Positions 22,436 to 34,072 of a DNA stretch of 64,000 nt are shown here, piece after piece. Origin of the DNA: Siphonodentalium dalli (taxonomy: Eukaryota > Mollusca > Scaphopoda > Gadilida > Siphonodentaliidae). Location of the stretch: the NCBI GenBank assembly GCA_032622095.1, contig CP136064.1, positions 278,219,614-278,283,613 of the forward strand, given 5' to 3'. The notes below the pieces were generated by a model. That model was not told where the DNA came from and did not search any database. It saw nothing but the letters and a program-made list of their open reading frames with translations. The position numbers were made by a program, and so were the translations under genes. How positions within the stretch are numbered: position 1 is the first letter of the stretch; every line of letters starts with the position of its first letter.

Positions 22436-23430
22436 ATTAGAATGAACATATATAATAATTATCAGTCATTCGTAATTTGACCATTCTGTTTTTTCAAGCA
22501 TCATCCAACTTTGGTGTACTTTCGCCACCAGTTAAACTCAAATACTAAACTATGAGCACAAGCAATACACTCATGAGATTAAAAACATTTATCATGAAAA
22601 ACTCAATACAACCAGCTGACACAACCAGTGAAACACCTTTTAAAAAATATTTTATCTAATTATTTATTCCAGACTTTTCACTAGACACTTATCAAACTGT
22701 TTCTTGCCTGTTTTACAATATGCAGTGTACATGGTTAGATGGATCATTTTAATATTAACAATAGCTAAATGGTATTGGTTGTAGAATAGCGCATATAAAT
22801 AAATAATATCTCATTATTTCACAAGTGAAAGACAGTCATGTTTTACGAAGAAAATGCTATTGAGACTGATAGAGATCCATGTGAATGTCTGTTCATTAAT
22901 AATTGGGTATGTAACACTGTAGCACTTTTGTCTTTTATAGTATTAGTAACTTTGTGCCAGAAACATGTTTATAGATTAGAGAGCAGGCATGTTCTACATT
23001 TATTTCACACATTATTTCAGTTTCATATCAGACTTGGAGAGTTGAATTTCAGTTTGATACCACATATAGTGGTATTGTGATATTTTATTTTACTTACTGA
23101 AGTATATATGGTTTATTTGTCTTTAGAGTTCATTATAATATATTTACATACCAAGTGGTTATCCAACCCAGGTGGGTCAGCGCAGTTAAAAATTTCACGA
23201 AGGTCTACTTAGTATTAGAAGGGACCAAATAATCAAAACATTCTGAGGCCAACCTGACCACAGATAACTGTACCTAGTATCTTGTGTGTGCACTACATGT
23301 GTTATTTAGATCATAACACATCAAAACAATCATTATATAGGCTAAACAGCTTGTAATTAGGTCAAAAAAGGGCAAAAGGAAAAAATTTGCAAGCACCAAA
23401 AAACACCGGAAAAAACGTGTTTTCAGGAGC
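22436..23430. other. Interior of the poly-G hAT-like element
   Basis: No transposase domain was recognised. The 80-codon open frame at 22838-23080 is unassigned. Probably a non-autonomous derivative. Confidence 0.4.
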
Positions 23431-24019
23431 TGCTACCCCCCCCCCCCGGCCTTGTGTCGGAATTTTTTTGCACGACCCCCCCCCCCCCCCCTGATGCTAT
23501 CGGAATTTGCCTGTAAATAGCATGCAATTATCTCGCAAGAATCAATCATACAGGTATTTGCAGGCAAATGTCAGTAGCGCCGTTATAAGTGGAACTACAG
23601 AAATTTTACTTCTCAAGTTGTTCGCTTTGGTAAAGATGAATATTATATGCACGTTTATTTTCATATTATGCACCATGTGGTTTTCTATGATGAAATGCCT
23701 GAAAAACCATACCGTGCAAACTTGACAGCGTATGAACGTACCCTTAGTGTACAAAAAGGTTAAACCTTGGCTTTAAAGACTTTACTTCAAGCTGATATTT
23801 TACGACTCGCCATGCACTACTACAATTTGAAGAATTCACCATTAAGCTATTATTGTCGAAAAATTCAACAACAAAGCATGTACCATTAAGCTAGTATTAA
23901 TTGTCAAAATATGCGACAACATCGGCTGTGCCATTTCCTAGAACACGACGTCTGATCAACGCGAAAATGTAAAGATGGAGGCTTTTATTCGTCCGAACAC
24001 ATTCTATTCCGATAAATAA

Positions 24020-24225
24020 TTAACCCTTTGAGTGCCAGGGGCCGATCTCATCGGCCCTAAACCTACAAAATAAGTTTGTTAAAGAATAGAAGAATAAATT
24101 ATTAAAATTGTAAAAAAAAAAAAAAAAAACATTGTTAGGCCAATGCATTCTCTTATATATGCGAGTCGACCAGACACAGGGTATATGGGTTGATACAAAA
24201 TTCGACCTGGCACTCAAAGGGTTAA
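24020..24225. mobile_element. Hairpin MITE, family 3, internally deleted
   Basis: TTAACCCTTTGAGTGCCAGG and its inverse lie at the two ends. Only the 5' arm of the shared hairpin remains (GCCAATGCATTCTCTTATAT then GCGAGTCGACC), and it runs straight into ACACAGGGTATATGGG. The deletion removes a hairpin arm. Confidence 0.78.
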
Positions 24226-24354
24226 ATAAACGATAATAATTTCGTCCAGTAGAGTCACTTTACTAAAGTTATATGTCTTCTGGCAATTCTGATACACAAC
24301 TTATTGAAATACCTGAGTTGAGAAAGTTAATTTGATGTGAGGCGCAACTGAGTG

Positions 24355-25183
24355 TTTTAAAGACCCACTTAATTTTCTAACCCGCAGATCACATCTCATA
24401 TATATATTTTGAAGACCTCTGTTTGTCTGTATGTTTGTCTGTATGTCATTTATAGAATCGAAAACGGGTTGACCGATCGGGACGAAACTTGGTACGTGTG
24501 TGTAGTTTGACCAGGCGGTCGTCAACGTCGTATTGGCGAGCCCGTGCGGCGCCCGCTTCGCGCATGCTCAGTCGAGATCTCGGAAACGGGTGGAGCTATC
24601 GACTTGAAATTTGGTATGTGAATGTATCTTGCCCCGGATACGAATTTTATCGGGTAGCCGAGCCCGTGCGACGCCAGCTTCGCGCATGCGCTGACCAGAT
24701 CTCGGAAACGGGTAGAGCTATCGACTTGAAATTTGGTTTTTGAATAGCCCGGACAACGTCGGGCTCATCGGCTAGTTTAATATATAAAATATATGCCATA
24801 TTATATACCATTTGAAAGATGAAGCTCCCAAACATTGTAGTATCAACTTATCCGGTGTAATAAACTGAGGACATGTTGTTTTTGTTGAGTTGCCAACGCG
24901 TTTTGTCATCCAGATTGAAGTAAAAATCAGTATTATTTTCAATGCAGGGGGAATAACTCTATATATTAAAGATAGTGTTCTTCCCCTTCCATTGAAAAAG
25001 TTCGAATTCAGTTGCATTCTGGGATCCAAATGGGGGGAAGTCATTCTTTGATTTCAGCAGTGATAGTGATGAATTATAGTATATTAATCATATTTTATGG
25101 CATATATTGTTATTAAAACCGTACATCAACTCTCTATAAAAAAAATAATCGGCGACTCGAAAATTAAGTGGGCCTTTAAATAA
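24355..25183. mobile_element. CCCACTTAAT-family MITE split by a Helitron-like element
   Basis: Left end TTAAAGACCCACTTAATTTT at about 24355 and right end AAATTAAGTGGGCCTTTAAA at about 25183. The element is in the opposite orientation to 18777. A 382-bp Helitron-like insertion occupies 24394-24775; removing it restores the GATCACAT-ATATAAAATATA seen in paralogues. Confidence 0.75.
24394..24775 (+). mobile_element. Helitron-like non-autonomous element (TC...CTAG)
   Basis: It starts TC after A (ACA|TCTCATATATATATTTTG) and ends with a short GC hairpin, GCCCGGACAACGTCGGGC, nine bases before CTAG|T. That is the Helitron rule of 5'-TC, 3' hairpin, CTRR and A^T target. The host MITE paralogue at 47946 gives the empty site. 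The inside has two imperfect repeats with CGGAAACGGGT and ATCGACTTGAAATTTGGT. Confidence 0.75.
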
Positions 25184-25861
25184 TTTTAAACTCGACTCTT
25201 TATCGAGTTGACGACCCGGGGTGGGGGTGTGGATTGGGGGTGGCTTAATGCCGAGATTAAGGTAATCCAGAGTCGGCGCAAAAATCAGTAAATCAGGATT
25301 GCAGATAAGTCGAGAATTGATAGCTCTATAATATAGCCAGTCTATGTAAACATACACTCAGATTCATACTGATACTATTTTTTATATGTGGGTATGTAGT
25401 TTACTCCAGACTGTAATATAGCATATATATATATACTCGGATGGTGTAACTTCCTTGATCAGAAGCGAATGACTTTCAAATGGATGTGAGCATGCCAGCA
25501 CCAAAAGCAATCGTATATTGATATTATGACCGGAGTATTCTGTTTATAGGAACACTTGCTTTGGAGTTTGGAATATATCCTTCAATTCGCAGATATGAAA
25601 ATAGCAGACCCGAAAGCCAGCGTGATGTAAGCCTATAACCCTACATCCGACATGCCGATACATCCATGTTGATGTGTCTGAGAAAGCGATACGGGGGGTA
25701 TCGTGCTTTCACTATATATTAAACTCACATTTATATTCAACATCCGAGATTTCTCGAGATTTCTCGAGATTTAATGAATCTCTCCCCGTCGAGCGAACAT
25801 GAATCGGTTGTTTATACGCAAACCCGAGGGGGTTATCTGAACTTTCTATGGTGTTTGTTAA
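25184..25861. other. Intron 1 DNA without recognisable feature
   Basis: Includes three copies of GAGATTTCTC at 25748-25770, just before the 46-bp array. Confidence 0.4.
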
Positions 25862-26872
25862 CCTTACCCAACTCAAGTAATAAACGATTTATTCATAAAT
25901 GTTCAGACCTTACCCAACTCACTTAATAAACGATTTATTCATAAATGTTCAGACCTTACCCAACTCACTTGATAAACGATTTATTCATAAATGTTCAGAC
26001 CTTACCCAACTCACTTAATAAACGATTTATTCATAAATGTTCAGACCTTACCCAACTCACTTAATAAACGATTTATTCATAAATGTTCACACCTTACCCA
26101 ACTCACTTGATAAACGATTTATTCATAAATGTTCAGACCTTACCCAACTCACTTAATAAACGATTTATTCATAAATGTTCAGACCTTACCCAACTCACTT
26201 AATAAACGATTTATTCATAAATGTTCAGACCTTACCCAACTCACTTAATAAACGATTTATTCATAAATGTTCAGACCTTACCCAACTCACTTAATAAACG
26301 ATTTATTCATAAATGTTCACACCTTACCCAACTCACTTGATAAACGATTTATTCATAAATGTTCAGACCTTACCCAACTCACTTAATAAACTATTTATTC
26401 ATAAATGTTCAGACCTTACCCAACTCACTTAATAAACGATTTATTCATAAATGTTCACACCTTACCCAACTCACTTGATAAACGATTTATTCATAAATGT
26501 TCACACCTTACCCAACTCACTTGATAAACGATTTATTCATAAATGTTCAGACCTTACCCAACTCACTTAATAAACGATTTATTCATAAATGTTCAGACCT
26601 TACCCAACTCACTTAATAAACGATTTATTCATAAATGTTCACACCTTACCCAACTCACTTAATAAACGATTTATTCATAAATGTTCACACCTTACCCAAC
26701 TCACTTGATAAACGATTTATTCATAAATGTTCAGACCTTACCCAACTCACTTGATAAACGATTTATTCATAAATGTTCAGACCTTACCCAACTCACTTGA
26801 TAAACGATTTATTCATAAATGTTCACACCTTACCCAACTCACTTAATAAACGATTTATTCATAAATGTTCAG
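25862..26872 (+). repeat. 46-bp satellite array, about 22 units
   Basis: The unit is CCTTACCCAACTCACTTAAT then AAACGATTTATTCATAAATG and TTCAGA. Almost all variation is at two sites (TTAATA/TTGATA and TTCAGA/TTCACA), whose combinations recur along the array. Homogeneous, hence young. Confidence 0.93.
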
Positions 26873-26892
26873 TCGTTAGTGTTCTCAATTTA

Positions 26893-27130
26893 AAGATGCA
26901 TTATCCGAATTAACGTTCCCAAATTACTATTTCTTTGGCTTCGGGGTGTAAAAAAATATTTGATTCGAGTCGAGGAAACCACCCATCAAAGTTCAGAGTG
27001 ATCAGATATCGATTATTGAAATATACTATATCTCATCAATTTAACGGTACTTTAAGTGGCCTGAAAAAAAGTCGACGAGCCGACGGTCTCGGAACAAATT
27101 GCGGATGAAGATGGATAACTCTAAAATCGA
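26893..27130. mobile_element. GGTACTCAA-family MITE, degenerate fragment
   Basis: ATTACTATTTCTTTGGCTTC, TTTGATTCGAGTCGAGGAA, GATCAGATATCGATTATTGA and a CTCTAAAATCGAGTGG block follow the family order, with many changes. Neither terminus is preserved. Most similar to 52880-53315. Confidence 0.55.
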
Positions 27131-27348
27131 GTGGCTTTCGTTGAACAAAATGTTCACAAATAACAGGTTTTGTGCAATTGTATACCATAGTTGACTGTGG
27201 TTATCATTATTTTTGGACAATTAATCGATTCTGATAACTGCAGCAGCATTTAAAAATATGTTAAGATTAATCCGATACTTTGAGTTTCCAACCAACATTT
27301 AGTGTGTAATAATTATGTCGTTTCAATAAACTGAGAAATAGCCAGCAG

Positions 27349-27835
27349 TTAAAGGTACTCAATCCGTAAAGATGGTCCCCATCTCAACAGATTCCAACAA
27401 CAACAATCCGATCAGAGGGTCCTATATTACTATTTCTTTGGCTTTGGGGGTAAAAAATATTTGATTCGAGTCGGGGAACCCATCAAACAAAGCTCAGAGT
27501 TATTAGATATTGATTTTTGAAATTTGTTATGCACTCGAGATAAGTACTAATAAATGCCGTAATCTGCTCTGGATGTGTACTCCAAATCTATTCAAACAGA
27601 CAAGGATGGATAACACTAAAATCAAGTGGTAATTTTAACGCAATTTTGACTGAGTTCTGGGCCAGATAGTATTCCCGATAATAAAAAATAATAGATTTCT
27701 AAAATCGATATCTAACAAATCTGAGCTTTGATGGGTGACTTCCTCGACTCGAATCAAATATTTTTGACCCCCGAAGCCATTGAAATAGTAATTGAGAGGA
27801 GTTTTATCGGGTTGAGTACCTTTAAAAACTGATCA
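27349..27835. mobile_element. GGTACTCAA-family MITE, full length
   Basis: TTAAAGGTACTCAATCCG and GGGTTGAGTACCTTTAA termini enclose the full palindrome, in reverse orientation to 19562. Small differences (CCCATCAAACAAAGC, GCACTCGAGATAAG) mark it as an independent copy. Confidence 0.83.
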
Positions 27836-28439
27836 AACGACCAACGTGCAGTTTGCAGTTTCTACGCATAGGGGGCCGGGAACATTTTTATTTTTTATTT
27901 TATTATATTATTTTTAGAAGGGTCACATCTCCCAATTTTGAGGAAATCACACCAGGCTTTCGGAAAATGGCTTCAAAAACACTATTTTTCAAAATAGCAA
28001 ATGTGTTGACAGCACTACCCCCTTCCTTAAATATTAGTCTTCATCACTAACATCCATAAAATATGATAAAATCTATAGCTTATTCTTGACCCAAAACCAA
28101 ACGTCATTTCTACCAATTTAACGCGGCCACGTGCTATATATAGTGTACTCGAACGAACTGCACAAATATGTCAAATTTATTGGGGTCGAGGTAAATACCA
28201 GATTTATATATTTACATCGGTTCCAAAAGCAGTCGGTGTTAACTCATAGAACTACCCAAGGATTCAACGTATTTGGTTGAAGTCACCCTCTTTTGGATCT
28301 TTATTTTTTGGAACGGTGTCTTATATGAGTTGGCCCATTACACAGTCTGCTACATATATACCAATGGAAGTCATAGACAACTTCACAGAAGTAGAATTAA
28401 TTTTAACTCACGTAGTTGCATCGTTTTACAGGAACTCAA

Positions 28440-29205
28440 TGAGTTCATAAACTCGCAAATTTGCCAGCCAATTGTTGCAGGCATTTCCATCAAGCCTTGA
28501 AATAGGGTCAAATGACAGACACCCTATTTCAAGGCTTGATTTCCATATAGAAAGCTACAATGTGCCAGATACCGAATGAAAAATGCTTATAAAATGCAAA
28601 TGTACATGTAGCACATGCATGATAAGTAACACTATGTAGTTCAACTAGTAGCGATTGAAATATGCCTGTAAATAGCATGCAATAATCTCACAAGAATCAA
28701 CCATACAAGTCTTTTAAGGCAATGCGTTAGTAGCGCTGAAGGGGTTACTCTCACCAAAACAAGTGCTGAAGGGTACACAGGGTTTGAAAATGTGCTGAAG
28801 GGTACACAGGATTTGTGATCGGCACGAACACCATTACTTAAATTGTTTATGAAAGTCTGGCGCCCATTAGCAGTTTGTTTTCAGTACATTTTAATATTCA
28901 TTGGAACGTAAACAATTATTCTCTGACAGAAATCATGGCAGATACGAAAACTGAATGCCTTTAGAACGACATTTCAAACCCCGTGTACCCTTCAGCACAT
29001 TTTGAAAATCCTGTGTACCCTTCAGCACTTTTTTGGTGAGAGTGACCCCTTCAGCGTTAGTATATAGCACCGTTACATGACCGAATAAAATTACCTAAAT
29101 TACAGTTAGTTTTGGTAAATTTGCTTTTCATGTGTATGTTGTCGTTCATATTCTGGCACCGTGGGATTTTCTATAAGCATATGCCTGCAAAGAATGCTGT
29201 GCAAA
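28440..29205. mobile_element. Relative of the AGGGTACGTTCATAC element, split by a Mutator-like MITE
   Basis: TTGCAGGCATTTC, GTAGTTCAACTAGTAGC, GCCTGTAAATAGCATGCAAT, CTCACAAGAATCAACCATAC and TCATATTCTGGCACC parallel the parts of 21538-23744 outside its insertions. It lacks the poly-G element, so it shows the empty site for it. A perfect 19-bp-arm hairpin (TCAAGCCTTGAAATAGGGT) lies at 28491-28540. Confidence 0.6.
28735..29054. mobile_element. Mutator-like MITE, GCTGAAGGGG ends
   Basis: Termini GCTGAAGGGGTTACTCTCAC and GTGAGAGTGACCCCTTCAGC are inverted. The flanks GTTAGTAGC and GTTAGTATA match at 7 of 9 bases, in line with 9-bp duplications of Mutator-like transposases. Each arm repeats GTGCTGAAGGGTACACAGG. 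Confidence 0.7.
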
Positions 29206-29211
29206 CTTTCT

Positions 29212-29730
29212 AGATCAAACCATGAATCTCTACCCAGACTAACGCCCGTTTAGATCATATTCCACCAGTAGAAAACCTTAGAACTTTTTGAAGTTTTGAC
29301 AGGAAACCTTATAAAGTCGAAAAAATAACACGGGGAATATATATTATAATTATTATCTGTTCCTTAATAGTGTACTTCACTATATATAAGTGATGGTCCC
29401 AACTTGAAAATGCATGTTTTCTGCGACTTTTGGGAGCCGATATCGCAATAAACATTCAATTAATTACCCAGGAACAAATCTATAATTGTAAGAATCGCAA
29501 AGCAAAATCGCTCACAAAGTCACTTAAATTGTGAAATTTCGAGTTGGGAACTTCACCTACAGTGAAGTACATTATTAAGAAACAGATAATAACAAAGAAA
29601 TATATTTATTGTGTTATTTTTTCGAATTTATAAGGTTCCCTGTCAAAACTTCAAAAAGTTCCGAGGTTTTGTACTGGTGGAATATGATTTCTACGGGCGT
29701 TAGCCAGAGTAGACATTCATGGCATGATCT
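29212..29730. mobile_element. Palindromic element, AGATCATGCCATGAATCTCT ends
   Basis: Left AGATCAAACCATGAATCTCT and right ATTCATGGCATGATCT are inverted. Further inside, GAAGTTTTGACAGG and CCTTATAAAGTCGAAAAAAT mirror each other, as do GGTCCCAACTTG and GAGTTGGGAAC. Relatives: 34168-35636, 54647-54730, and half elements at 7440-7720, 38385-38550 and 53670-53970. Confidence 0.72.
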
Positions 29731-29751
29731 ACAAATTGTCCAGTGTATATA

Positions 29752-30186
29752 TGTGACCCGCCATATCAAATCCAGTCGGAAGTCGGGATTTTTTTACCCT
29801 GTGCCAATGCATTCTCTTATATATGCGAGTCGACCATACATTGGCATAACAATTTTTTATCATGTTTTTTAAATAAATGTTTCTTACAATTTTTAGGACA
29901 TAAAATAAAAAAAACACCCATTACCCTGCAGGGAGCCCCACACATATATAGAAGCACATAGAAGAGTGTCGTCTGCTCATGTTTGTCTGGGGCTCTGTAT
30001 GGGTGAAATTATAAAATTGTTAAAGAATACAAGAACAAATTATTAAAATTGTAAAAAATTGTTAGGCCAATGCATTCTCTTATATATGCGAGGCGACCTA
30101 TGGTCGACTCGCATATATAAGAGAATGCATTGGCACAGGGTAAAAAAAAACCCGACTTCCGACTGGATTTGATATGGCGGGTCACA
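29752..30186. mobile_element. Double-hairpin MITE, family 2, left hairpin collapsed
   Basis: It has the same TGTGACCCGCC termini flanked by TA. The left hairpin has lost its return arm (GCGAGTCGACCATACATTGGC); the right hairpin (about 30064-30136) is complete. Short open frames on both strands are palindrome shadows. Confidence 0.75.
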
Positions 30187-31084
30187 TATGCACTCAAAGA
30201 GTTTTGAGAACATCGTGGTTATATAGTGAACCAAACATATGTCAACTCTCAGTGCACGAGATCTATAGTAAATTGCATGCAATATATATAGTTCCGAGAC
30301 AGTGAATCACGTATATACTTGGGTACCAGATTGCGTTTTGATCAAAGCCACGAGTTTATTACCCTTATGTGTGCATGGCCTGCCACACCAGACTATTTCA
30401 TAGAGCCATAATAAATCTTAAATATAAAATATGCATTGCATGCACTTTGTGTAATTAAATTTTCGAGAATAAACAGAAGCAAACGCAAATAAATCTTTTG
30501 ATCATTCAATTAATCAAATAATATAAATAGTCCAATGCATGTGCTAGTACTTCATATAGCAATTAAATCAAGCGTCAATGGAATGTTTGTGCAGCGAATC
30601 ACCCACATCACAGGTACGTGGGTTTTAACTAAAATGTTGTTGTTGGTTTTTATTTTCTCTGGTTCGCAGAATAAGGTAAAAAGATTTCCATTATCTGACT
30701 TTCCGCTAAGTACGAAGTAATGTTACAGATGGCAGATATGAAAGAATGCAAAAAGAAAACGATGGTCATTTTTGTACTGTTTTCAAGCAAATTTATCAAA
30801 TAAATGTTATAGTATATGCACCTTATAGTCACATATACCCATTGATGTTATTGCATAGTCAGTGAGTGGCTTGAGGTCACGCCAATGTCAACATAATTTT
30901 TTACACGATGTGTGCCACGCGTGGCCCAATCCACTATCCGTCAATTAACTTGAGTACGTCTTGTACATGGAAATTCATAACTTATTTTATGAATGGAAAT
31001 TTATATTAAATTATTAAATTTGATTTTAAGATAACCTGTTGACCTGAAATTTGTCTGGAGTCCAAAGGGATGAGTAGTATGTCG
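30187..31084. other. Intron 1 DNA, mostly unassigned
   Basis: AT-rich. GTACGAAGTAATGTTA, CAAGCAAAT-TATCAAATAA and ATGTTAT (30709-30815) recur at 51858-51975, a diverged dispersed repeat. Otherwise nothing seen. Confidence 0.4.
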
Positions 31085-32058
31085 GAAGTATACCTGGATA
31101 GGTACTCCAGAGTACCTAAACTGGAGTACCTAAATTTTAGGTATACTCCAGAAGACATATTCGACTCAAATTAATCATTGTTCTATTGTTTAGATCGTTA
31201 TTTTTAACGAGGATTTACTGAAATTGGCTTCCAGTCTCCAATTATATGCATATGAACATGGTTCCTATTTTAAGTATATATTTCAAAATGTTCCGTTGAT
31301 ACCAATTAGGTTGCATCTGATAGCCAATCGGATTTACGTGTTCGTTTCAAAAGCTATCCGATTTCATTCCATGTTATTTGCCTGAATTTACTTTTTGATA
31401 ATCTTTAGGTTAGTTCGCGAACCGGTGAGCCGTTCAAAAACACGGAGTTCGGTGTCAGGAATGGTGGAGGGGAGAGTTGCAATATTCTATTCTATCGAAT
31501 AATAAATTTTAGTTTGACTGTAATTTTTTACATGCATACTGTATCATAGTTTTCGAACAATCAATACTCGATCGCTTTCACCATATAGAGCTATTCCGTA
31601 TACCACACAGTACATTGTTTGTACTCCCATGCTTAGCTCCATTCCTTCCCACTGTTTGTCATTAAATTTACGATGCCGCACACACATCAATGCACGTTTA
31701 AACGCCGTGGCATCATTCCAGAGAACCTAAATTTTAGGTACTCAGAGTACCTAGACATATATATAGGCACCCCAGAGTACCTAAACCGGAGTACCTACAT
31801 TTTAGGTACTCCAGAGTACCTAAATTTTGAGTACCTAAACTGGAGTACCTAAATTTTAGATACTCCAGAATACCAATAGTAATCCAGCGTACCTAAACCG
31901 GAGTACCTTAATTTTAGGTACTACAGGGTATACCTAAATGTTAGGTACGCCAGAGTACCTATAGTTTTAGGTATTCCAGAGTACCAATAGTTTGGTACTC
32001 CCCACGGGACAAGTATATTACCTACATACGTAGGTACTCCGGGGTACCTATTGTTTTA
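31085..32058. repeat. Irregular GGTACTCCAGAGTACCTAAA repeat clusters
   Basis: A first cluster at 31085-31165 and a second at 31715-32058. Elements such as GGTACTCCAGAGTACC are self-complementary, as is CTAAATTTTAG, so the array can be read in either direction. Unit spacing is irregular (about 26-50 bp). Confidence 0.8.
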
Positions 32059-32996
32059 AGAGTGTGCGGGGTGAAAGGGGGTGGTAACAACGGGTAAAGT
32101 GAAAAAGCCAACATAAGGCCCCATTTCGACTTGACATTTTGCGGTTTTATGGTCCTTTGAGACTTCCGTATATATCATATCTCTTTGTGTGTGTGTTTTG
32201 GAATCAGAACCAAATTTGGTTTGTGTTTGTAACCACAACGTAACATGCAGCCAAGTTTTAAAATGGTTTCGTTCGTGATCTGCTAATGTATTTCAGAGTT
32301 ATGCCCCCTTTTTGACTTGTCTCTTAGTGGACGATAACTCTTGTTTGAGTTGTTTGATCGGAACATAATATAATTGCTTATTTGGGGGGGGGGTCCCAAA
32401 ACATTACTGGCAAAGTGAAAAAAGCCAGGGTAAGGGTATATACGTATAGCTATAATGTGTGTGGGGGGGGGGGGGGCGGCGGGGTGGACGATTTTTAGTG
32501 ATTCTAACACAATTTCCGAGGCTCAAGGATATTTTTAGAGCAAAAATTGGTCTGTGGAGTCCAAAGTGATGAGCTGTAAGTTGGAAGTTCCAATTTTGAA
32601 CAACCCTGCCTAAGAATAGTTCCTATTCCCCCGGATTATTATGTGAACCGGATTAACGACCCTTAAACCACTAACGTTATAAGCCATATATACTGGGTTG
32701 TTGCCATGAATAGTGGTAAATGCAGTGCACTTATACCAGTTTTTAAGCGGTGCATTCAAGATTCCCTTTGAATTAACTTCACAACGAATACTAATTTGAC
32801 GTAAGTTAGCGCGCGCGAGCAGTCTTTGATGAACATATAATATTACCTGACATGCTGTTAATGAGAGTGATATGTCAACCATATGGAGATCAAAGAGTAT
32901 CGGCACATGATCAGTTCCTCAGTGCTTGTGAACCTAAAGATGCCACTGGGTCGATAAAATCGAGATATTTTCATCGAAAAGAGGTATACATGGGTC
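32059..32996. other. Intron 1 DNA with G-runs
   Basis: G homopolymers at 32383-32392 and 32463-32476. GAGTTATGCCCCCTTTTTGA links to the repeats at 9370-9475. No gene seen. Confidence 0.4.
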
Positions 32997-33085
32997 CGTC
33001 AATGACTGGAGCTTCCTGTTATTTTTCCGAAAACCCTGTGCCAATGCATTATCTTATATATGGGACTGGTAGTCTCCCATAGCAA
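32997..33085. mobile_element. Fragment of family 4 hairpin MITE
   Basis: AATGACTGGAGCTTC, CCGAAAACCCTGTGCCAATG and CATTATCTTATATATGGGA match the outer end and first hairpin arm of the family 4 element at 36181, in inverse order. The return arm of the hairpin and the distal end are missing. Confidence 0.5.
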
Positions 33086-33129
33086 TATTTATATTTACCT
33101 TGTAAGCCTGTGCTCTATCTTACTGTTAT

Positions 33130-33360
33130 GCACGAGGCTCCCTATATGGGACACTCCCTAGTAAACATGACGGTGCCGGTCGATACCGGTTGCATTCTGG
33201 TTCATACCGGCAGTGCTGGCACCGGCATGCTAATAGTCTGCCGGCACCGGCCTGTACAGGCAACCCATGCAGTAACAACATGGTACCAACATGGTGGCAA
33301 ATCTTTCGAGCAGGAAGTCGGTACCGGCCAATATGTAGACAAGAAGCCGTCAATCCGACG
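33130..33360. other. ACCGG-rich segment
   Basis: A 230-bp stretch of raised GC in which ACCGG/CCGGT occurs about eight times with irregular spacing, often as GGCACCGGC or ATACCGG. Similar motifs reappear at 33620-33660. It is open on both strands for 80-140 codons, but the peptides are unrecognised. Confidence 0.4.
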
Positions 33361-33684
33361 TAAATCACCACAATACAACGTTATTCGACATATATTCGGA
33401 CATTATATCATCATCATCATCAAATGTTTCGGAACAAGTCATTCGACTTTTGGTTCCGATATACAAATAATTGGTTACATACATTATGTCACAATAACTC
33501 AGCCACCATATATATACTTCAGACTATATAGTTGATAGTCGATCTGGGACTATATCATTCAACATTCATGAACAGTTTATGCTTATTATTCATTATTATA
33601 TATACAATTTAAAAAGGTATCGGTAGCTTATACCGGCAGGTGCAGGTCCCGATTCCGCGATTCGGCATGCAACCCACTACCTAA

Positions 33685-33915
33685 GCAAAAAACGTTACGT
33701 TACCTGGCGTTTGCTTAGATCCGGATATGGTAAACATAAAGAGCGCTATTTGTTACTGTTTTCCTGATATGGAACTAATAAAGTTCGTTTATACCATTTA
33801 TGTGTGATAAACCAATAGAATTGCGCTGTTATGTAAACAGAAGCAAAACTTCTGTAACACGAGCATGCTCTTGTTTACGTACAGCATCGTACGTCTTGAT
33901 GACAATATACTATTT
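33685..33915 (+). repeat. Dispersed repeat (AGATCCGGATATGG), copy 2
   Basis: Matches 2161-2395 closely. It stops at ACAATATACTATTTA, where the AGGGTACGTTCATAC element begins; copy 1 continues there as CGCGCTGATT, so the junction is an insertion point. Confidence 0.78.
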
Positions 33916-34072
33916 AGGGTACGTTCATACGCTGGCAATATTGGACCGCAAACTGTAAAAATGCCAGCTGCAAAATTGCCAAAACGGATTAATTTCTGCC
34001 AGTTGCAACCCACTACCAACATGTGGCAAACCATCCGTGCGATAGCAGATATAAATGAATGCACTGGCACAT
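33916..34072. mobile_element. AGGGTACGTTCATAC element, one end only
   Basis: AGGGTACGTTCATACGCTGG then GCAAACTG and a GCACTGGCACA block. The second terminus was not found. Confidence 0.5.

Larger units (their letters stand above)
21710..23493. mobile_element. hAT-like element with poly-G/poly-C ends
   Basis: Bounded by an 8-bp direct repeat ATGCTATC (21702-21709 and 23494-23501). Ends are AGGGGGGGG ... CCCCCCCCTG, resembling the CAGGG/CCCTG termini of hAT elements. Subterminal TGACAAAATTTGC and TTTTTTTGCACGA are partly inverted. Several internal C-runs occur. It contains the MITE 21959-22435 and an 80-codon open frame at 22838-23080 with no recognisable motif. Confidence 0.62.
21538..23744. 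mobile_element. AGGGTACGTTCATAC-ended element, hosting two nested insertions
   Basis: AGGGTACGTTCATACACTGG and the inverse GTATGAACGTACCCT, with GCAAGTTTGCAC / GTGCAAACTTG just inside, form inverted termini of about 30 bp. Without insertions the element would be about 0.43 kb. Related sequence lies at 28440-29205 and 33916-34072. No clear target duplication was found, so the superfamily is open (hAT-like possible). Confidence 0.65.

Noticed and set aside
33110-33535. 141-codon plus-strand frame in the ACCGG-rich stretch
   Set aside because: The low-complexity ACCGG motifs leave both strands open; no domain, signal peptide or splice context was recognised.
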